From NCBI RefSeq assembly GCF_023195695.1, contig NZ_JALPQG010000007.1, positions 124,001 through 188,000 of the forward strand: a DNA stretch of 64,000 bases. Reading direction: 5' to 3'. Numbering within the stretch: the stretch's first letter is position 1; every line of letters begins with the position of its first letter. Source of the stretch: Aliiroseovarius sp. S1339. Lineage in GTDB: Bacteria; Pseudomonadota; Alphaproteobacteria; Rhodobacterales; Rhodobacteraceae. The position numbers were made by a program, and so were the translations under genes. Of the stretch, positions 7,674-15,324 are shown piece by piece. The notes below the pieces were generated by a model that did not search any database, was not told the DNA's origin, and worked only from the letters and a program-made list of their open reading frames with translations.

Positions 7674-8291
7674 ATGGCTCAACGTCGCCCCATCACCACC
7701 CGTGACCGTAAGTGGGCACAGCGCATGGCCGCTTGGCTTGCGCAAAAAGAGGTGACGCCGAACCGGATCAGCCAAGCCTCGATTCTGTTCGCAGCCGTGG
7801 CAGGCGCGGCGTTCTGGCTGTCCGGTGGCGTGTCCGCCCTGTGGTTGGTCGTTGCGGCGCTGGGCGTGCAGGGGCGGCTGTTGTGCAACCTGTTTGACGG
7901 CATGGTGGCCGTCGAAGGTGGCCGCGCCGAACCCGATGGCCCGTTCTGGAACGAGGCACCCGACCGCTATGCCGATATTCTGATCCTTGTCGGGATGGGG
8001 TTGGGGGTGGGAGCCCCGGCGCTGGGCTGGGCGGCGGCAACCATGGCCGTGCTGACGGCCTATACTCGCGAAGCCGGGGCTGCTCAGGGGTTGGAGCCCG
8101 ACTTTTCCGGCCCGATGGCGAAACAACACCGCATGGCACTTGCGACTGTCGTGGCGGTGGTCGCCATCTTCTTGCCAGCCGTTTTCGGGCACGCGACTTT
8201 GGCAGTGGCGCTTTGGGTCATCGTGCTTGGCACAGCATTGACGGCGGCCGCCCGCGGGATGCGCATGATCGCGACGTTGAAATCGCGCTGA
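7674..8291 (+). CDS. CDP-alcohol phosphotransferase family protein (YnbA-like)
   Basis: 205 residues with about five or six membrane segments. The CDP-alcohol motif is recognisable but altered: Asn72 and Asn93 replace two of the usual metal-binding aspartates, DG at 75-76, Asp97 and a further Asp101 are present, and Val80 stands where Arg is normal (DGMVAV). The family swaps CMP for an alcohol on CDP-diacylglycerol. The acceptor here is unknown. It starts 17 bases after the CdsA-like gene, so the two products probably act in sequence. Confidence 0.8.
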   Translation: MAQRRPITTRDRKWAQRMAAWLAQKEVTPNRISQASILFAAVAGAAFWLSGGVSALWLVVAALGVQGRLLCNLFDGMVAVEGGRAEPDGPFWNEAPDRYADILILVGMGLGVGAPALGWAAATMAVLTAYTREAGAAQGLEPDFSGPMAKQHRMALATVVAVVAIFLPAVFGHATLAVALWVIVLGTALTAAARGMRMIATLKSR

Positions 8292-8339
8292 CGGTCGATC
8301 CGTGTTAAACTTCGCCTATTAGAGCGAAGGAAATTACAC

Positions 8340-8873
8340 ATGAAACTGATCTTTGGCGCACTGAAGGGGTTTGCGATTCTCGCAATTGTCCTTGTTGCGA
8401 TAGCTTTTCTGCTGCCGTCTGAGGTTTCGGTCAGTCGGACGACAGTGATTGCCGCCCCAGCCGACGATATTTTCCCCCATGTCAATTCGATGCAGGCCAC
8501 GCAAGACTGGTCGCCGTGGCTGTCACGTGATGCGGATGTTGAATTGGTCTATGAAGGCCCGGAACAGGGTGTCGGGAACACGTTGCGCTGGATGTCTGAC
8601 CAGCCGGACGTTGGCAATGGCATTCAAGTGATCACCGCAAGTACCGAGAACGAGCGCGTGGAAACCGCGCTTGATTTCGGCCCCCAAGGCCTTGCCAACG
8701 CCTATATTGATCTGGAGCCGGTCGACGGCGGCACTCAGGTGACATGGGGATTTGATACTAAGCTGGGGATGAACCCAATGGCCCGTTGGATGGGCCTGAT
8801 GTTCGATGGCTGGATTGGTAAGGACTATGAAGTGGGGTTGGCGAATTTGAAGGCGTTGGTCGAGGGCGGCTAA
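8340..8873 (+). CDS. SRPBCC-fold (polyketide cyclase-like) protein with N-terminal membrane anchor
   Basis: 177 residues. A hydrophobic segment spans about 8-26, followed by a START/SRPBCC domain beginning VSVSRTTVIAAPADDIFPHV. The family binds hydrophobic ligands in a deep pocket. Nothing here gives the ligand. GAAGGA lies 8 bases before the ATG. It is the last plus-strand gene of the lipid run before the accessory region starts. Confidence 0.8.
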   Translation: MKLIFGALKGFAILAIVLVAIAFLLPSEVSVSRTTVIAAPADDIFPHVNSMQATQDWSPWLSRDADVELVYEGPEQGVGNTLRWMSDQPDVGNGIQVITASTENERVETALDFGPQGLANAYIDLEPVDGGTQVTWGFDTKLGMNPMARWMGLMFDGWIGKDYEVGLANLKALVEGG

Positions 8874-9012
8874 CAACGTGTCTATTAAAGTCAGCTTGGC
8901 GGGACGAAGCTGCCGTTAGTCTTATTCAGTTCAATGACGGCTTTCAGTTTTCAACACTATTCAATAACGTGTTGCAGAATGAACTATTTGAATTCCCCGA
9001 CAGGACTTGAAC

Positions 9013-11076
9013 ATGCGTGATCCGCGCTACGATATCCTTTTTGAACCTATCAAAATTGGTCCGGTCACGACCCGTAATCGGTTCTACCAAGTGCCCCATT
9101 GTACAGGCATGGGGCACCGATACCCGCAGGCCGAGGCACGGCTTCGTGGAATGAAGGCCGAAGGGGGATGGGGCGTTGTGTCCACGCAAGAGGCCGAAAT
9201 TCATGCAAGCTCTGACCTGACACCGGCAAATGAGGCGCGAATTTGGGGTGCCGAGGACATTCCGGCTTTGCGGCTTCTCACGGATGCAGTGCACGAACAT
9301 GGCAGTCTGGCCGCGATTCAACTGGTCCACAATGGCCTGCACTCTGCGAACCGCTACAGCCGTGTCGCGCCAATCGCACCATCTTCCGCCATTGTGGACG
9401 GTGATGATCCGGTGCAAGCGCGGGCGATGGACAAGACGGACATTGCAGCATTTCGTAAATGGCATGTAGACGCAGCTTTGCGGGCACAAGATGCAGGGTT
9501 CGATATCATCTATGCCTATGCAGGCCACGACATGACGCTTCTGCAGCACTTCCTGTTGGCCCGTCATAACCACCGCACAGATGAATACGGTGGGTCATTT
9601 GAAAATCGTTTACGGCTGTTCCGCGAAGTGATTGAAGACACAAAAGAAGCGGTGGGCGAAACCTGCGCGGTTGCAGTCCGCCTTGCGGTGGATGAATTGC
9701 TTGGAGCTGGTGGCATTCAGCACGATGCAGAAGCCCGCGACATAATCGAAGCTTTGGCAGAAGAACCCGATCTGTGGGATGTGAATTTGTCCGATTGGTC
9801 CAACGATAGCCAAACCTCGCGCTTCTCGGATGAAGGGTTTCAAGAACGATACACAGGCTTCGTCAAATCAGTCACCACCAAACCAGTGGTTGGGGTTGGC
9901 CGCTATACCTCGCCCGACACCATGGCGCGGGTCATCAAAAGCGGCCATCTGGATTTGATTGGCGCTGCACGTCCTTCCATTGCGGACCCGTTCTTACCCA
10001 ACAAAATCGAGGCAGGAGAGATCGAAGCAATCCGCGAGTGCATTGGCTGCAACATCTGCGTCATGGGCGACAACACCAGCACACCGATGCGCTGCACCCA
10101 AAACCCGACCATGGCAGAGGAATGGCGGCGCGGTTGGCACCCCGAAATCATCCCTCAGGTCACAAAATCGGATCCCTATTTGATCGTCGGCGGCGGCCCC
10201 GCAGGGCTAGAGGCTACGCGAGCCTTAGTGCAGCGTGGCGCAGACGTTACCTTGTCCGAGGCTGGCACCACTTGGGGCGGTCGGGTCACGTCTGAAAGTG
10301 CATTGCCCGGCCTTGCTGCGTGGGGCCGTGTACGCGACTGGCGATTGTGGCAATTGCAGCAAGCCTCAAATGCTGAACTCTATCTTGAAAGCCCGCTTAA
10401 GGCGTCTGATATCCCTGAGTTTGGTATCCCCCATGTTGCCTTAGCAACCGGATCGACGTGGCGTGCAGATGGCGTCGGCCGCGCGCATCGTCGGCCGCTT
10501 CCATTTCTTGATCTGGCCCGTGTGCTGACACCTGATGACATCATGACGAAGGGCGCTGCTGCGGTATCCGCCGACGGTCCTGTTGTGATCTTCGACGATG
10601 ATCGCTTTTACATGGCAAGCGTTCTGGCAGAAGTCTTGGTCAATGCAGGCCGCGAGGTGGTGTTCGTCACGCCTGCGCCAATCGTGTCGCCGTGGTCGGA
10701 AAATACGCTGGAACAAGGCCGCATTCAGCGCCGTCTAATCGAAAAACAGGTGCGTATTATCCCATTGCACAATTTAGCGGATATGTCGCCAGATACGCTC
10801 ACGCTGTCCTGCGTCTACACAGGAACAACCCAAGTGATAGATTGCACAAAACTTGTCACCGTCACATCTCGACGCCCCAACGATCAGCTCTGGTTGGACC
10901 TCATCGCAATGAAAGATCAATGGGCGGATGCGGGCATCCAGACCGTGAAACGGATTGGGGATTGCTACGCCCCAAGCCTAATCGCAATGGCCGTTCAGGC
11001 GGGTCACACTTACGCGCGTCACGCAGAGCTTGAAATCGAACCGCAGCCGTTACGAGAAGATTTCGGACACGTCTAA
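9013..11076 (+). CDS. Trimethylamine-dehydrogenase-family iron-sulfur flavoprotein
   Basis: 687 residues. An N-terminal FMN TIM barrel (about 1-335) is followed by a 4Fe-4S cluster motif and two Rossmann domains (GGGPAGLEATRAL near 390). From ATG 9013, Cys30 in QVPHC matches the cysteine that binds FMN covalently in trimethylamine dehydrogenase. The cluster cysteines are 343, 346, 349 and 361. The substrate site differs: Glu60 stands where the trimethylamine enzyme has Tyr60, and the region carrying Trp355 is changed and one residue shorter. A secondary or tertiary amine, dimethylglycine or N-methylproline are possible substrates. No electron-transfer flavoprotein genes are adjacent. Confidence 0.85.
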   Translation: MRDPRYDILFEPIKIGPVTTRNRFYQVPHCTGMGHRYPQAEARLRGMKAEGGWGVVSTQEAEIHASSDLTPANEARIWGAEDIPALRLLTDAVHEHGSLAAIQLVHNGLHSANRYSRVAPIAPSSAIVDGDDPVQARAMDKTDIAAFRKWHVDAALRAQDAGFDIIYAYAGHDMTLLQHFLLARHNHRTDEYGGSFENRLRLFREVIEDTKEAVGETCAVAVRLAVDELLGAGGIQHDAEARDIIEALAEEPDLWDVNLSDWSNDSQTSRFSDEGFQERYTGFVKSVTTKPVVGVGRYTSPDTMARVIKSGHLDLIGAARPSIADPFLPNKIEAGEIEAIRECIGCNICVMGDNTSTPMRCTQNPTMAEEWRRGWHPEIIPQVTKSDPYLIVGGGPAGLEATRALVQRGADVTLSEAGTTWGGRVTSESALPGLAAWGRVRDWRLWQLQQASNAELYLESPLKASDIPEFGIPHVALATGSTWRADGVGRAHRRPLPFLDLARVLTPDDIMTKGAAAVSADGPVVIFDDDRFYMASVLAEVLVNAGREVVFVTPAPIVSPWSENTLEQGRIQRRLIEKQVRIIPLHNLADMSPDTLTLSCVYTGTTQVIDCTKLVTVTSRRPNDQLWLDLIAMKDQWADAGIQTVKRIGDCYAPSLIAMAVQAGHTYARHAELEIEPQPLREDFGHV

Positions 11077-11095
11077 GAGCGATCATCCTTTGGCA

Positions 11096-11160
11096 TAGCG
11101 GACCTTTGCAAAGACGCAGAAAATTGGAAGTCCCGGACTCAGAGCCGACTTCGGATGCGG
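11096..11160. repeat. Intergenic repeat copy A (start of accessory block)
   Basis: It begins TAGCGGACCTTTGC and contains ATTGGAAGTC, then CGGACTCAGAGCCGAC and GGATGCGG. The order AGCGGAC ... GCAG ... ATTGG ... CTCAGAGCCGAC recurs at 15061-15148 and 20390-20442. It lies between the flavoprotein and the recombinase. Confidence 0.5.
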
Positions 11161-11238
11161 CACACCATTTCCTGATATGATGAAATGTCAACGTCGGGTT
11201 GTCGTTGTGGGAGGGCATGGCGGGTCGGAGGACCGGTC

Positions 11239-11871
11239 ATGGAAACACCAAACTTACCTGCCATTCGCGCTCTTCGTCCTGCCTGGAACAAGGGCCGCAT
11301 CGTCGGTCAGAAACCCCCGCTGCAGCCCAAACACGTTTGGGCAATCAGGGTTCGACTTGAACTGGCCGAAAACCATCGCGACCTCGTGTTGTTCAACATG
11401 GCAATCGACAGCAAGCTTCGCGGGTGCGATCTCGTGAGAATGAAAGTTGTCGATGTTATGGCGTCGGGCCAGATCAGGGATCGTGCATCGGTGTTGCAGA
11501 GCAAAACGCAAAAACCAGTACGGTTTGAGATTTCGGAAGGCACACGTGCGTCGGTCGAGAAGTGGATGCAGGACGAACTTATGGTTGGGTCAGAGTATCT
11601 TTGGCCAGGTCGTTTTCACGAACGCCTACACATCTCAACTCGCCAGTACGCGCGGATCGTCCGCGACTGGGTAACGTCGATCGGCCTTGAAGCGACAGCC
11701 TATGGAACGCACTCGACGCGGCGCACAAAGGTGACACAGATTTACAAGAAGACAGGCAACCTGCGCGCTGTTCAATTGTTGCTGGGTCACACAAAGATGG
11801 ACAGCACAGTTCGGTATCTCGGCGTCGAACTAGAGGACGCATCGGCCATCGCTGAAGCGATTGAAATCTAA
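11239..11871 (+). CDS. Tyrosine recombinase/integrase, orphan
   Basis: 210 residues from ATG 11239, preceded by GGAGG. The catalytic set of a tyrosine recombinase is present: Arg61 (KLRGCDL), a candidate Lys89, His158-x2-Arg161 (THSTRR), His184 (LLGH) and the nucleophile Tyr193 (VRYLGVE). It is compact and lacks an obvious N-terminal arm-binding domain, like the small integrases scattered in alphaproteobacterial chromosomes. No excisionase, phage or conjugation gene is nearby. It could be a leftover of the event that built the accessory block. Confidence 0.9.
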   Translation: METPNLPAIRALRPAWNKGRIVGQKPPLQPKHVWAIRVRLELAENHRDLVLFNMAIDSKLRGCDLVRMKVVDVMASGQIRDRASVLQSKTQKPVRFEISEGTRASVEKWMQDELMVGSEYLWPGRFHERLHISTRQYARIVRDWVTSIGLEATAYGTHSTRRTKVTQIYKKTGNLRAVQLLLGHTKMDSTVRYLGVELEDASAIAEAIEI

Positions 11872-11892
11872 CCATTTGGGCCGCCTTCATGG

Positions 11893-11914
11893 GCGACCCA
11901 AAGCGGGCATTCGT
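11893..11914. repeat. Short intergenic repeat related to 15190-15211
   Basis: GCGACCCAAAGCGGGCATTC here matches GCGACCCATAGCGATCATTC at 15190-15209 with four differences. It is preceded by TTTGGGCCGCCTTCATGG, which I see once in the window. It lies just after the recombinase gene. Confidence 0.4.
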
Positions 11915-12033
11915 CGCCACCCCTGGTTGCTATCGCGCAGCCCTTCGAAGCAGTCGTTCGTGCGCCTTGCAGCATTTTCCTGAAGAATATGGGAGAAACG
12001 CGAACAAACGAAATTACAGGCGAACATTCGTTG

Positions 12034-12513
12034 CTAATCCGCCATGCGTTCGTCGCGCGTAATCTTGGGTCTAAATGCACCCATGACCATTTCCGTGACC
12101 AGCGGGATGACGTTTGACATACCCACCAGTTTTTCACGTTCCTCAAGCGCCAGAAACGCCTCGCTCAGCTTGCCGTTGGGGACTGATGCTTCGGCCAGAG
12201 TCAGCAACTCCGGCATCATCGGGACGAGGAACACGAAGGCGTTAACCGTCAGAAAGGCCGTGCAGGCCAGTTTGATCCGCATCCACCAGGCGCGCTCGCC
12301 ATATGCAAGCCAAAGGATCAGATCGGTCACAATCTTCAAGCCCAGCCCTGGAAGGATCAGAATGTACGCGCTTTGCAGTTTGTAGATGTAGACCGTGATG
12401 GTCGTCTCGGGGCTGCTATGGGCAAAGAGTGCGCCAATCACGATGTGGGACAGGATGCCGCCCACATACATGATGGTCCCAATTTCGTGCAGGAAGCCGA
12501 TGAATTTGCGCAT
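12034..12513 (-). CDS. Small integral membrane protein, possibly DUF2269/CopD-like
   Basis: 159 residues with about four hydrophobic helices (roughly 8-32, 44-70, 80-102 and a weaker C-terminal one). It begins MRKFIGFLHEIGTIMYVGGI, a pattern like DUF2269/CopD-type membrane proteins whose histidines may bind heme or metal. His9 and His23 are candidates. It lies downstream of the NOX-like flavocytochrome on the same strand with a 76-base gap, and may be a partner subunit. Family and function are tentative. Confidence 0.65.
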   Translation of the reverse strand: MRKFIGFLHEIGTIMYVGGILSHIVIGALFAHSSPETTITVYIYKLQSAYILILPGLGLKIVTDLILWLAYGERAWWMRIKLACTAFLTVNAFVFLVPMMPELLTLAEASVPNGKLSEAFLALEEREKLVGMSNVIPLVTEMVMGAFRPKITRDERMAD

Positions 12514-12589
12514 GGTGGGTCTCCGGTGGTTTGAAGTTGGCCGGGGGCATGGTCGACGGCGGCGTATCCGCCGACTGACCGCTACAGCA

Positions 12590-13852
12590 TTACCGAAACT
12601 CGAAAGCTTCGGTGTGAATGTTTCCGCGACTGACGCCCTCCTTCTTCAGGTCTTTCATTAGGCCGTCGATCATCGGTTTCGGACCGCACATGAAGTATTC
12701 GTAGGTGCCCAGCGGGTCGGGCAGGTTTTCCTTCATCTTATCGACCCGGGCAAAGTTACCCTCGTCCGAGAAAAGCGGGATCAGAGTGATGTTTCGCAAT
12801 TCGCTGGCCCGCGCCTTCAATTCATCGAGGAAGATCGCGTCCTGTTCCTCGCGTGCCGCGTAGACCAGGTGGATTTGCCGATCGTCACCCGGCTGCATCG
12901 CGCGCAGTTTCGACAAAAACGGTGTCAGGCCAATGCCGCCGGCCAGCCAGACTTGCTTCCTTCCGATAGCTCCTGCGGCGTCGAAACGACCATAGGGACC
13001 ACGAACCATGACGTCTCTTCCAGGCTGCAGTTCTTCGCGCACTTTGCGGGTCCAGTCCCCAAGTACCTTCATAGTGAACCGGAGCCGATCTTCGCCGGGC
13101 GAACTCGATATTGTGAAGGGATGCGGTTCCGACCAGCCCTTGCCCTGCACTTCCACAAAAGCAAACTGGCCGGGCTTGAAATCGATCATGTCGCCGACCG
13201 GCTTTAGAACCACTTCAGTGGCGCGCTCCAAAGCGTTGACCGCCTCAATCGTGAACGGAATAGCCGTGCGCCTGTTCATCCCGAACAGAGAGTAGATAAG
13301 AGATGCAGTACCGAGAATTGCTGCCAGCATCAGCAGGATACCTGAAGCGCTGAACCGGTCAAAAAAGATGCCCGGTGCGGTCATGAAATGGCCGATTATC
13401 AGCACGTAGACCACAGCCATGACTTTGTGGGTCGGGCGCCAGCGCGAATACCGTATCTTTCGGTTCAACGCCACGAACAGTCCAATAACCAAGAAGATCA
13501 ACCCCAGCATGCCTAGCGGCGCGGACGGCACTAACGCATTCGCGACCGGATCAACGCTTTCGGGTAGCTCCTTGGGCACACCAAAAAAGTGAACCAATGC
13601 GAAGATTGCCGCGAAAGTGCCCGCGACACGGTGCACCTGGTACATGCGATCCAACCCGCCAAAGAGATCTTCAAAAACTTCCATTCGCGCGGACAGAACC
13701 ACGGAAGACGTCATCAGAAGAAACGCGATCCCTCCCAGCATCGTGGTGCCGGTCGTGCGCGGACCGTGAGCTTCCGGCGGAAATCCCAAATGTAAGATGA
13801 TGAACAACACTAGCGCTGCTGCGATAGCAAGTGGTCCCTGTTGGCGAAGCAT
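12590..13852 (-). CDS. NOX/FRE-type transmembrane flavocytochrome (ferric reductase-like)
   Basis: 420 residues from ATG 13852, which has AGGAGA upstream; an earlier TTG at 13876 overlaps the previous gene. About six membrane helices carry two heme histidine pairs, His74/His88 (x13) and His142/His155 (x12), the spacing of NADPH oxidases and ferric reductases. The cytosolic half has an FAD motif HPFTISS (244-250), a pyridine-nucleotide motif GGIGLTPF (305-312), a CGPKPM segment and the terminal EAFEF. It should pass electrons from NAD(P)H across the membrane to oxygen, ferric iron or a periplasmic acceptor. It follows the EF-hand gene closely. Confidence 0.88.
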   Translation of the reverse strand: MLRQQGPLAIAAALVLFIILHLGFPPEAHGPRTTGTTMLGGIAFLLMTSSVVLSARMEVFEDLFGGLDRMYQVHRVAGTFAAIFALVHFFGVPKELPESVDPVANALVPSAPLGMLGLIFLVIGLFVALNRKIRYSRWRPTHKVMAVVYVLIIGHFMTAPGIFFDRFSASGILLMLAAILGTASLIYSLFGMNRRTAIPFTIEAVNALERATEVVLKPVGDMIDFKPGQFAFVEVQGKGWSEPHPFTISSSPGEDRLRFTMKVLGDWTRKVREELQPGRDVMVRGPYGRFDAAGAIGRKQVWLAGGIGLTPFLSKLRAMQPGDDRQIHLVYAAREEQDAIFLDELKARASELRNITLIPLFSDEGNFARVDKMKENLPDPLGTYEYFMCGPKPMIDGLMKDLKKEGVSRGNIHTEAFEFR

Positions 13853-13876
13853 GATCAGGTTCTCCTCGTATTTCAA

Positions 13877-14368
13877 CTATTCTGCTGGGGGTGGATTGAT
13901 GGCGGCGCGGGCCGCGACGTTAACGGAGAACCCAAGAAGGAACTCTTCTTCGGTCAAGACGGCATCGTTGTTTGCATCGGCACGTCTGAAGTCGGACATC
14001 AGCGACTGGCGGTGTTCGGTGCGCGTGATCTCGTTGTCACCGTCACGATCCCAAAAGGCGAATACGACACGCATGGCGGTCTCAAAGGCCTCCGCCCTGC
14101 CTGCATCCTCGGCCACTTGTTCCAAGCCGAAGCCCCAAGAAAGGAACTCTCCCAAAGACAGCTTGTTGTTTTGGTCGTTGTCCATCGAGACAAACACATC
14201 GCCGCCGAAATTCGAGAACTCGCCTTGGTCTATATATCCGCGTTCGGCCGTATCCACCGACTGGAAGGCTAACTTGGCGAGGTCGCCTCCTTCGCTGGAT
14301 TGAGCAATGGCGCCGACCGGAGCCGCGAGCGCTCCAATCAGCAGTGAAGTTGTGAAAGTTGTCCGCAT
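13877..14368 (-). CDS. Exported protein with four EF-hand calcium loops
   Basis: 163 residues from ATG 14368 (AAGGGGGA upstream). A signal peptide ends near IAQ (about residue 23). Four 12-residue EF-hand loops can be read: 39-50 (degenerate at positions 3 and 5), 63-74 (DNDQNNKLSLGE), 107-118 (DRDGDNEITRTE) and 131-142 (DANNDAVLTEEE), as in calmodulin. It is probably a periplasmic calcium-binding protein. Its stop lies 24 bases before the flavocytochrome start, so the two are surely co-transcribed. The gene is divergent from the MarR regulator with shared operator-like repeats between them. Confidence 0.87.
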   Translation of the reverse strand: MRTTFTTSLLIGALAAPVGAIAQSSEGGDLAKLAFQSVDTAERGYIDQGEFSNFGGDVFVSMDNDQNNKLSLGEFLSWGFGLEQVAEDAGRAEAFETAMRVVFAFWDRDGDNEITRTEHRQSLMSDFRRADANNDAVLTEEEFLLGFSVNVAARAAINPPPAE

Positions 14369-14419
14369 GAATGGGTCCCCCTTGTTGAATGTGATCGTGC
14401 TAAGCGCGAGTCGCTTGAC

Positions 14420-14469
14420 TTGTATATGCATAACTTGCAATTGCAAATGTTGTAAACACACATATACAA
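14420..14469. promoter_or_regulatory. Operator-like repeats between the EF-hand gene and marR
   Basis: TTGTATATG (14420-14428) and CATATACAA (14461-14469) form an exact inverted repeat. Nested between them is the perfect 12-base palindrome TTGCAATTGCAA (14435-14446), and a related TTGCAGTGCA follows near 14480. Palindromes of this size and AT-rich make-up are usual MarR targets. The region holds both divergent promoters, so the MarR protein probably represses itself and the EF-hand/flavocytochrome unit. Confidence 0.6.
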
Positions 14470-14529
14470 ATGCAACACTTGCAGTGCACGAGGCGCGGGG
14501 TTATGGCATTGACTAGGAGGCACTACGTC

Positions 14530-14970
14530 ATGACCCAAGTCCCTGAACCAAATGGGATTCGAGAGAGTAGCTTCGGCTTTCTAATCCAGACGCTTGCGCG
14601 GCGTATTGATGCTGACATGAAAGAACGCCTGAAAGAACACGGCGTAGACTTGAAGATTTTTGCCAACCTCATGTTCCTATCTGCCAAGGATGGCATAACG
14701 CAGCGTGAAATCGGAAACGAGTTGAACTTCCCTGACTACTACACCAGCAGAAACGTCGATGCCTTGATCCAGGAAGGTTTCGCCGAACGACGCCCAGACC
14801 CAAAGAGCCGTCGGACAACCCTGATCTTTCTAACCCCGAAGGGTCGTAAGAAGGCTGCCGAGCTGCCGAAGGTCATCTGGGCATCGAATGAGAAGTCATT
14901 GGCCAGACTGAGCGCAAACGAACGAAACCAGGTGATGCATTTGCTGAAGAAAGCTGCTGGAATGGGCTGA
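14530..14970 (+). CDS. MarR-family transcriptional regulator
   Basis: 146 residues from ATG 14530, preceded by AGGAGG; an upstream in-frame ATG at 14470 overlaps the operator region and is less likely. The winged helix-turn-helix runs about 45-105 (GITQREIGNELNF, then SRNVDALIQEGFAERR, and RRTTLIFLTPKG for the wing). MarR proteins bind short palindromes as dimers and release on binding small phenolic or oxidised ligands, or on cysteine oxidation; I see no cysteine in this protein. Its divergent partner unit encodes an exported calcium protein and a transmembrane flavocytochrome. Confidence 0.88.
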   Translation: MTQVPEPNGIRESSFGFLIQTLARRIDADMKERLKEHGVDLKIFANLMFLSAKDGITQREIGNELNFPDYYTSRNVDALIQEGFAERRPDPKSRRTTLIFLTPKGRKKAAELPKVIWASNEKSLARLSANERNQVMHLLKKAAGMG

Positions 14971-15060
14971 GGCGCATCGGTTGGTCGCGTCTGTCACCCA
15001 GCAGGAAACTGGTGGCCTACTCCGGGAATGCCTAAGTGCCTTGCCGACGACCCTCATTGG

Positions 15061-15148
15061 GGCGGACAAACACCGAACCGTGCAAAGCCGACATCGGTGC
15101 ATCACGCAGCATTCGACACATTGGGTTCTGAGCCGACATCGGTTGCGG
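15061..15148. repeat. Intergenic repeat copy B (longest copy)
   Basis: It starts GGCGGACAAACACCG, has GCCGACATCGGTGC internally, then CGCAGCATTCGACACATTGG and TTCTGAGCCGACATCGGTTG. The GCCGACATCGG core occurs twice within this copy. The later half aligns with copies at 11096-11160 and 20390-20442. Confidence 0.5.
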
Positions 15149-15189
15149 TGCAGTGAACAACCATCTTGCAGAAGCCATGACCGTAGCTA

Positions 15190-15211
15190 GCGACCCATAG
15201 CGATCATTCAT
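15190..15211. repeat. Short intergenic repeat related to 11893-11914
   Basis: GCGACCCATAGCGATCATTC, close to the copy after the recombinase gene. It lies 42 bases after repeat copy B, so the two blocks may be parts of one longer degenerate element. Confidence 0.4.
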
Positions 15212-15324
15212 CAAGTGACCCCCGTGGGTCGGCGCGACAGGACAAACCGGACTCAGTTGTTCTTGCAGAAATTTGGGCGTGACCACCCTATGGGGCTAAA
15301 CCCTGCCACACGCCTTACGTTGGA

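Larger units (their letters stand above)
14971..15324. other. Gene-free interval with repeats, between marR and the heme-type membrane protein
   Basis: 354 bases with no credible gene on either strand. It carries the longest copy of the intergenic repeat (15061-15148) and the second short repeat (15190-15211). The two genes flanking it converge, so no promoter is required here. I see no clear U-tract terminator. Confidence 0.6.
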
